64,000 nt of DNA from Takakia lepidozioides (taxonomy: Eukaryota; Streptophyta; Takakiopsida; Takakiales; Takakiaceae), in contig CM060732.1 in the NCBI GenBank assembly GCA_030704615.1, positions 72,025,053 through 72,089,052 of the forward strand. The letters are read 5' to 3'. A model generated the notes under the pieces. The model saw only the letters and a program-made list of their open reading frames with translations. It ran no database searches and had not been told where the DNA came from. Every line of letters begins with the position of its first letter. The stretch's first letter is position 1. A program made the position numbers and the translations under genes. Of the stretch, positions 56,744 to 64,000 are shown one piece after another.

Positions 56744-59700
56744 ATGAATTGGGTTTGCAAAACTGAACATCCTGAGGCGCACAAGATGAAGAAGAACGTA
56801 GACTTCACCGAGGTACCGGAGATTGCAATGCGCACCTCCAAGGCGCCCCGGCAGCGTGCAGAAATGAGTGTGGACATCCCTCCAACTCAGGGCTTCGGCA
56901 AAACGGACTCTTTGGAGAACTCCAAAAACAAAAGCGACCATTTCAGCGAGGACCTGACCAGCGACGACCTCTCCTACGCCAGGTACAATGGAAAATCCGA
57001 GGTCGTCACCAAGCGCCATTCAAAGCCAGCAAGTGCTCCCGAGCAACTCTTGACACTCTTTGCATTTCGTCTGGCCATCATGGAGAAGGCTGCCAGCGGC
57101 GCGGGCAAACTGGCCTTTGTTTGGGCCACAGTGGTGCTGCTCGGAGGTTTCTCCACCATCATCAGGGCGTTAGACTTCTGGTTCGTCACAATTCTGCTCA
57201 TCACTGAGGGCACTCGCATCTTCGGCCGCAGCCACGAGCTGGAGTGGCAGCACGCCTCGCCGAGCTTCGACTGGACCTTGCGCAGCATCCGCAGGGCGGG
57301 GTCCGCGGTGGTGCACGCGGGCACGGAGGTGGTCCACAAAAGCGGGCACTTGGTGAAAACGGGCATCTCGGATCTCGTCCACCGGACCGGCTCCGGATCT
57401 CGTCGATCTCCGGTCCCTCCGGACGAGGCGACGTCGAACCCCGCGACGCCGTTCCCCCCGACGTCGACGCCGTCGGTCGTGGAGTCGCCCCCGCCGCCGA
57501 AGAGCGACAGCGACAGCGGTTCCAAGAGCATGAAGCGCGCTCGAGCGGCGTCGGTGCAAGCGCCCGTCCGACGGACGTGGTCGGCGTCCGTCCTGCCGCT
57601 GCTGCCGTGGGTTCCCTTCCTGTCCGCCAAGGGCGTGAGCCAGTTGCTGTACGTCATGCAACTGCTCTCCGCCAGCGTTTCCGTTGGCATTTCCCTGTAC
57701 CGTCTCAGTACACAGGGATTTACCACGGGCCCCGGTCAGGAAAATGTTGTCTATAGTCTGAATGCGTTCTATGCTCTGGCTTTGCTTGAGGCTCTCATCT
57801 TCCTGATAGAGAGGGCCTACTGGGAGGTGAAGATCAATCACAGAAACCTACTGCAAAGAGTGAAAGAGCGGGCGGAGCTGGAGGACGATGACGTGGAGAT
57901 TCTGCAGTCGTTCTTCTACGAGGTAATCTGAGCCTGCTTATCTTGTACTCAGTTTTGTTGGGGAAACACAAATAATCGGTGAGTGCTTATACTCTATCGA
58001 ACAGCTCAACTTTTACTAGAGGTCAGATCTTCTGTAAAGACTGCACACTGCCATATTTGGAGTCTTCCAAAAAGGCGTACTGATTTGTATGCCTAATTGG
58101 TCCTCAGTTCATCGCTCATTGTGGCATATTTGACAATTTGATCTCTCACCACTATCTGGTCGCCTTATGTCTCAATATCGGATATTCTCAGAAGAGCAGT
58201 AATCGCGACTTACTTACTTGCGATCGATACAAATCATTGAAATTCGAGCTACACAGTTTGCTTGTCCAACTATGAAGTAAATGTTAGACTGTACCTGCTA
58301 CTTTCCAATATATGTGCGAACCTGATCAGTGCTTGTCAGACCGCCAGTCTCAACTGCCGCTTTGGTACCCTTATAATGTTCTGTTCAGTTAATCCACGTT
58401 CTGGTCTCTTTATGACCTTTCTCTGTTGGCAAGAAAACAATGTGTTATTTATCCTCTTTCATGTTTCGTCTTTATTGGGGTTGCCGGTTTCATCAGGTCT
58501 ACGCCAAGAGTTTGAATGGGAGTGTGTTTGATGGGCTGGATATGGACCTTGTGACCTACGGCATGGGCTTGTTGCAAGCGGAGGACGCCAACAAAGTAAT
58601 GGGTGGTGCAAAGGTGCTGAGAGCATTTGCAGATCGTCTCGATTCTTTTGGCATGGACACTTTACGCCGCATTGGCAGTACTCTAGGTGATACAAGTTAA
58701 CGGGCTCTGGGTGCGGTGGGTGAAGAGCGAGAGTGTGTGTGTGTGGGGGGGAAGGGGGGGGGGTGGGCGCGAGAGAACTGAATTGTGGGATTGTTGGCCA
58801 GTTAGCTACAGTTAAGAAAACAGTGGCAGCCAAGAACATTGTCATATCTGAAAGGCTCTGCGTCTACTCAAACCTCAAACAACCAATGTTACATTGAGTG
58901 GCCACCGTGCATACAGGTTCAATCTCTGTCCAGCTAGTTTCTAGCTGGACTGGTCACAGAAACTTAGAATTTAGAGCTGCTGAACATGAATTCCTCGCTC
59001 TCCCTCTCTGAGGCTCTCGGACGTTTTAATCTTTCTCTCTCTCTCTCTAGGCTACGGCTAAGTTAATTGACTCTATATCTTGGAAACAGGACCGCCCTGT
59101 CAAACAGGCTAAGTCCTGGCAGAAGAGAGTAGAAGAGAAATTCTCAAGGATCTCAATCTGGACTTGCCAGTGCTCCTGACTTAGAGGCTGTAGTGTCCAA
59201 AGCCATGTCTGTTGCCATGAAATTGTCTGATGAAAATGAAGTTAGGCAGAAAACTTCCCTGAACTTGTTTCCAGTCTGTGACATGGGGGAGGACATCATG
59301 GATGACCTCAAGGGGCTCGGCACTAGCCTGAAATTTAAACTCAGGTCAGGAAGCCTACCTTTGAACAGCAAACAGAAGCAGAGAGGAAAGGGAGAGTGCA
59401 ATTGCCCGTTGTGTGGGCAACCCAAAGACAATATTCATTTCCTGATTCATTGTCCGGGGTTCTCACCGGAGAGACACTCTCCTCAAATCTATCAAGGGAG
59501 TTGTGCCTGCTCCTCTGTTTACCAACTTTGAAAGTCTCGAGGCTGAGCCAAAAGCCCAGGCCCTTCTGGGGCCTAGTTACTGGGCCAGCCACACACAGCA
59601 GATTGATGCATGTGTGAAGGGATTTCTAGAGGATATCTGGAAAACCCGGATCAATGTCTTACACCAAGGTAAGTCTTACTACCAACATCAGCCCCTGACA

Positions 59701-62700
59701 GAGGTAGGTTCTGTCCCTTTGTGTTCTGCTCAAACTGAGCGCGGGGTCAATGGCCACAAGGCTACGGCAAACAACGTCTTATGAGTACATTCTCTCTCTC
59801 TCTGTCTCTCAGACTGAATTCTCTAGACTGAAATTTAAACTCAGGATGGGAAGCCTACCTTTGAACAGCAAACAGAAGAGAGAGGAAAGGGAGAGTGCAA
59901 TTGCCCGTTGTGTGGGCAACCTGAAGACAATATTCATTTTCTGATTCACTGTCCGGGGTTCTCTCACCAGAGAGATGCTCTCCTCAAACCTATCAAGGGA
60001 TTGTGCCTGTACCTCTGTTTACCAACTTTGAAAGTCTTGAGGCTGAGCCAAAAGCTCAGGCCCTTTTGGGGCCTAGTTGTTGGCAAACCACACACAGCAG
60101 ATTGATGCTTGTGTGAAGGGATTTCTAGAAGATATCTGGAAAACCCGGATCAATTGTTTATTTCAAGGTAAGTCTTACTACCGACGACAGCCCCTGACAG
60201 AGGTAGGTTCTGTCCCTTTGTGTTCCGCTCAAACTGGGCACGGGATCAATGGCCACTAGGCTAAGGCAAACAGCGTCTTATGAGTACATTCTATCTCTCT
60301 CTCTGGGGAACGTTCCATTGTGGACTATATCATAATGGACAAAATTTTGTTCCCCCAGTGTGCCAATGTGTTGATCGACAGAACTGATATTGGTACCTCT
60401 GACCACTTCCTGGTTTGGACTGAGATCAAAAGGTGTTTTCCCACCACCAAGAGATCTGTGAAACGTTCGATTCGGAAGTGGCGCATAGAAAATTCCACAA
60501 TGAGGAGGTCAAGGCTGAGTACGTCCAGGCCTTGCAAGAGGCTCTTCCTCATTTTGTCCAATCACTCCAAGAATCTAAGTCACGCTCTGTTAACGCAAGA
60601 AATGAAGTCGAAAGAGCAGTGGACTCTTGGGAGAGTTTCGTTTCCTCCGTGGCTGACAAGATCATTGGGAGGAAACTAATTGTCTGCGGTAGAGCAGTTA
60701 ATTGGTGGACTAATGAGATTAAACTCAAGATAGCTGAGAGACGAGCCCTCTATAAAGAGTGCTGCAATTTGGAAACCAACAGAGAATTGTGGGCGAGGTA
60801 CTACCAGCTCCGTAAAGATATCAATCAGCTTGTTAGGTCTCGGAAGAAATTATACTGGGACAAGTTATACAGTGAAATAAACTCAAACCACCATGGTGGT
60901 AATGACAAGAAATTCTGGTTGGCCCTTCAACGTTTGTACAAGCCAAAAAACGGTCAGCAAGTACAAGCGCTGAAGACTACTAAAGGTGCAGTGGTGACTT
61001 CATCGGTTGACATTGTCAAAACCTTTGAAACTCACTACGGTATCCTTGGCAGAACTTCTAGGTCTAACAGTGAGGGGTCTTCTGCTGAATGGAGGGACAC
61101 AGTTGGAAAAACTGTTCCTATGATTCAAAACAGCCCTGATGAACTGGAGTATATTTCAATGGCTTATAATGCTCCCATTAGTTCTTCTGAGATTGTGGAA
61201 GCAATTGAACATTTAAATGGATATAAAGCTGGTGGACCTGATGGTATTGTCAACGAGCTATCAAGCACGGTGGCGATCCCATGATAGAGGCCCTAGTTCT
61301 CCTTTTCAACCTTATCTGGAAGACTGAAATGATCCCCTTTCGCTGGCGACAGGGGGTCATTGTCAATCTATACAAGAAGGGTGACAGAGAAGAACCGGGG
61401 AACTACCGTGGCATCACGCTCCTCAATGCTGTTGGCAAGACATTCTGCAGAGTTATAAGTACTCGTCTCGAGGTTGATCTGGAGTCTAGAGGTTGTTTCC
61501 ACGAAGGCCAAGCTGGCTTTCGGCGAAACAGGGGCTGTGTGGATCATATCTTCACTCTAAGCCAGATTATCCAGGGAAGGAAAAAAGAAGGGAAACCCAC
61601 TTATGTCTTTTTTCTGGATGTCAAAAAGGCTTCTGACACAGTGTGGAGAGATGGCCTATGGTTCCGCCTCTGGTCTTGTGGGATCAAGGGAAAGATGTGG
61701 AGAGTTGTCCACAACTTGTATGCTCACACCAAAAGCTGTGTCACTGTTAACGGACAGAAGTCCAACTTCTTTGACATAGACCAAGGTGTAGCTCAAGGTT
61801 GTACTCTCTCCCCTCTGCTCTTCAATGTTTTCATCAATCAACTCCTCGAGGATGTGGAAAGTGAGGGATTTGGGTTAAGGGTGGGTGATACCACCATACC
61901 AGCCCTTATGTTTGCGGATGACTTCGCAGGCATAGGGGAGACTCCAACCAATCTCCAGGAGTTGATTGATTGCGCGAAGAGATACTTTGATCTTTGGGGG
62001 CTAGAGGCTAATGTCAGCAAATGTGCAGTGGTAGCATTCAACGACAGAGGAGAGGGAGGAAGTGATCTTAAGTGGCAGTGGGGTAGTCAAGAGATCCCGG
62101 TCCTCCCTTCCTACACTTACCTGGGCGTTGAGTTCTCCTCCAATTGTAATTGGGATGCACATATCCAGAAAGTTGTTCAAACTGGCAAGGGCAAAGCTCT
62201 GGGGCTCACTAAATTTTTCCACTGCAGAGGGGTCAACTCTGAGGTTAAGAAAACCATGCTTTGTCGCGTTATTAGACCTGCCTTGGAGTACGGATCTGCT
62301 ATATGGGTTGATAACTCCAACCAGGCTAAGTCTCTAGAATCCATTCAAGTGGGGGTGCTTAAGGAGTGTATGTCAGCATGCTCCAAAACAGCCAATGTGG
62401 CTGTTCGGGGTGAGTTTGGCATTCCGTCCTTAAGCTCCCGACGATATGAATTCAAGGTCAGATGGTGGGGTCAGCTGCAACATATGCCCAACACCAGATA
62501 TCCTAAGTTAATCGACTCTATATCTTGGAAACAGGACCGCCCTGTCAAACAGGCTAAGTCCTGGCAGAAGAGAGTAGAAGAGATCCTCAAGGACCTGGAC
62601 CTGGATCCGCAAGTCTTGACCCTGCTGGATAAATCTGACTTAGAGGCTGTAGTGTCCTCAGCCATGTCTGTTGCCATGAGATTGTCTGATGAAAATGAAG

Positions 62701-63600
62701 TTAGGCAGAAAACTTCCCTGAACTTGTTTCCAGTCTGTGACATGGGGGAGGACATCTTGGATGACCTCAAGGGTCTACCCACTCTCCGCACTAGACTGAA
62801 ATTTAAACTCAGGGCAGGAAGCCTACCTTTGAACAGCAAACAGAAGCAGAGAGGAAGGGAGAGTGCAATTGCCCGTTGTGTGACAGTATTCATTTTCTGA
62901 TACACTGTCCGGGGTTCTCTCACCAAAGAGACGCTCTCTTCAAATCTATTAAGGGTATTGTGCCTGTACCCCTGTTTACCAACTTTGAAAGTCTCGAGGC
63001 TGAGCCAAAAGCCCAGGCCCTCCTGAGGCCTAGTTTTGGGCAAATCACACACAGCAGATTGATGCTTGTGTGAAGGGATTTCTAGAGGATATCTGGAAAA
63101 CCCGGATTAATTCTATATATGGAGGTAAGTCTTACTACCAACGTCAGCCCCTGACAGAGGTAGGTTCTGTCCCTTTTGTTCCCACTCAAACTGGGCGCGG
63201 GGTCAATGGCCACAAGGCTACGGCAAACAACGTCTTATGAGTACAATCTATCTCTCTCTCAATAACTTTTGCAGGTGATGAACATTGGATTTCAGAAATC
63301 TCCTTACTTCCAGAGATAGTCGTGTGCTCTCAAGCTCTTCTTCCAAAGAGAAGCTCGTTCCTACAGATACTTAGCTCAATCTTCTCAAGATGATTTTGTG
63401 AAAATGTGGCAGGTGTGGTTGACCGATTGGTGGAAATGCTAGCGTGGCACCAGAAGCATGAGATAAAAGTCAGGCTTTTTGCTGCCTGCATTGTGAATTG
63501 TTTGTCGGACTTCAGACGCAATTGTTCCCGAATCATGGCCGTGGCAGGGTCTTTGGAGAACATCGCTTCTCTTTTTCACTTTGAAGATGACGGTGGAGAC
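56744..63600 (+). CDS. BLE2-like membrane protein with armadillo-type C-terminus (partial)
   Basis: Plant protein of unknown biochemical function. Exon 1 (56744-57922): variable N-terminus, then LLTLFAFRLAIMEKAASGAG, transmembrane segments at about residues 123-140 and 144-160, the hallmark EGTRIFGRSHELEWQHASP, a Pro/Ser-rich loop and two more membrane segments (about 298-318 and 336-356). Exon 2 (58497-58686) gives VYAKSLNGSVFDGLDMD ... DTLRRIGSTL. Exon 3 starts at 63413 (VVDRLVEMLAWHQKHEIKVR ... LENIASLF), an armadillo-like helix pair. Joins: GAG/GTAATC to CATCAG/GTC (phase 0) and CTAG/GTGATA to GGCAG/GTGTG (phase 1), both giving family-like sequence. The exon 3 end is unresolved and the gene leaves the window. 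Resemblance to plant BLE2/ARM-repeat proteins is from memory. Confidence 0.78.
57923..58496 (+). other. Intron 1 of the BLE2-like gene
   Basis: GTAATC donor and TTTCATCAG acceptor. No insertion is recognised. Confidence 0.75.
59050..59810 (+). mobile_element. LINE copy 1 (3' end only)
   Basis: Matches the last 0.75 kb of the LINE at 60306-63262 (CTATATCTTGGAAACAGGAC onward). It keeps the C-terminal finger CNCPLCGQPKDNIHFLIHC and ends GAGTACATTC(TC)n. Preceded by a TC tract at 59031-59048. Confidence 0.85.
59811..60304 (+). mobile_element. LINE copy 2 (3' end only)
   Basis: Starts at about CTAGACTGAAATTTAAACTC, a shorter truncation than copy 1. It includes the CPLCGQPEDNIHFLIHCPGF finger and ends GAGTACATTCTATC(TC)n. 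Confidence 0.85.
60305..63262 (+). mobile_element. LINE copy 3 (5'-truncated, ORF2-bearing)
   Basis: Begins inside the endonuclease domain and runs to the shared 3' end GAGTACAATCTATC(TC)n. Same strand as the host gene. Confidence 0.88.
60318..62898 (+). pseudogene. LINE ORF2: endonuclease C-terminus and reverse transcriptase
   Basis: The endonuclease remnant has the SDHFLVWTEI motif (about 60395-60425). The reverse transcriptase has GYKAGGPDGI, NYRGITLLNAVGKTF, HEGQAGFRRNRGCVDHIF, FLDVKKASDTVW (motif A), QGCTLSPLLFNVFIN and FADD (about 61912-61923, catalytic). Two single-base losses break the frame: in an A run near 60490 and at GAGCTATCAAG near 61260. The C-terminal zinc finger is deleted by a short gap near 62880 that copies 1 and 2 retain. 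With SQ-free FADD the enzyme core is intact but the ORF is not. Confidence 0.88.
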
Positions 63601-64000
63601 TTCCGACTTGTGATCACCCAGCAACACGGTCACACTCCTGTTCCACCTCCTTACAAACTGTGTCGTCTCTGTCCCCCTTCCCCACCCTTCTCTTTCTTGC
63701 TTTCCTCCTGTGGATTCCTTCCTTTCTTTCTCTTCACTCCGATGAATTAGTACAACAAAATCTGGTGTAGGTGTGCCAACGAAATTACATTCTGTTGAGT
63801 TTAGTCACTTAACTATCGAAGTGCGATTTCGAAATCGGCGCCTGTTTATGTATCTCATAGTATTTAGGAACCACTTGTTTTTCTCTTATCATGCCGCTTG
63901 TAGACATCCCTGTTTACATCAACGTCCCTCCGAAGAGATGAGAGTCGGATTACAATGTTGGTGGGGTGGAGCAGTTAAATATCTATAGCTTCTACGTAAC
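63601..64000 (+). other. Right edge: probable intron of the BLE2-like gene
   Basis: Pyrimidine-rich stretch (63650-63740). No further exon is recognised before the window ends. Confidence 0.35.

Larger units (their letters stand above)
58687..63412 (+). other. Intron 2 of the BLE2-like gene, expanded by LINEs
   Basis: 4,726 nt from CTAG/GTGATA to TGTGGCAG. About 4.2 kb is LINE sequence (59050-63262). The 58720-58770 stretch has GT and G runs. Without the LINEs the intron would be about 0.5 kb. Confidence 0.75.

Noticed and set aside
56974-57841. Minus frames of 250 and 223 codons antisense to the BLE2-like exon 1
   Set aside because: GC-rich shadow of a real plus-strand exon whose membrane segments and family motif are clear.
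1-64000. rRNA genes, riboswitches, bacterial operons, phage or plasmid features
   Set aside because: None of the expected conserved sequences or gene arrangements are present; the window is intron-bearing eukaryotic nuclear DNA.

Overview
This is a nuclear window from a large, repeat-rich plant or streptophyte-algal genome. Genes are few and split by GT-AG introns. The recognisable host genes belong to plant families: a nepenthesin-type aspartyl protease, a BLE2-like membrane/armadillo protein, an NYN-LOTUS RNase and a PPR relic. The rest is transposon debris: Ulp1-carrying Mutator-like elements (MULEs), Ty3/gypsy LTR elements, LINEs, tRNA-derived SINEs, MITEs and a hAT-like relic. A charophyte such as Chara would fit, but this is inference and the species cannot be proven from the sequence alone.

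Layout. Positions 1-1,650 hold the 5' part of an aspartyl protease gene on the minus strand that runs off the left edge. Positions 1.65-16.5 kb are almost gene-free: a tandem hairpin repeat, a SINE, a decayed hAT/DUF4371-like relic and a degenerate satellite split by a MITE-like insertion. About 16.57-29.64 kb is a roughly 13-kb MULE-like element. It has GC-rich terminal inverted repeats, a plus-strand Ulp1-protease gene, a rearranged Ty3/gypsy insertion and a minus-strand transposase fragment. Positions 29.6-32.1 kb hold no gene I can support. Positions 32.28-35.12 kb hold the best intact gene, a four-exon NYN ribonuclease with two LOTUS domains. Positions 35-41.6 kb hold local repeats, a PPR pseudogene, a LINE tail and three SINE copies. 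About 41.6-54.76 kb is a second element with the same plan: a zinc-finger/QT-rich gene on plus, a gypsy insertion and a MULE/SWIM transposase on minus. The BLE2-like gene starts at 56.74 kb and continues past the right edge. Its second intron (4.7 kb) is filled by three LINE copies joined at TC microsatellites.

The most unusual signal is in the two MULE-like elements. Their Ulp1-type gene is saturated with a short motif whose strand follows gene structure: exons read CAGACC in the sense direction, while introns and non-coding parts read GGTCTG. The transposase half of the second element has its own motif, TGATCCCC/GGGGATCA, which also changes strand. Exon and intron RNA from the same element would therefore be mutually complementary at many places. 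The Ulp1 domain retains the His and Cys positions but has a nonsense codon just before the Cys motif and Asn at the usual Asp position.

The gypsy copies record a chimeric event. The same retroelement-to-MULE junction occurs in both elements, and in the first it lies inside a palindromic LTR-gag...gag-LTR structure.
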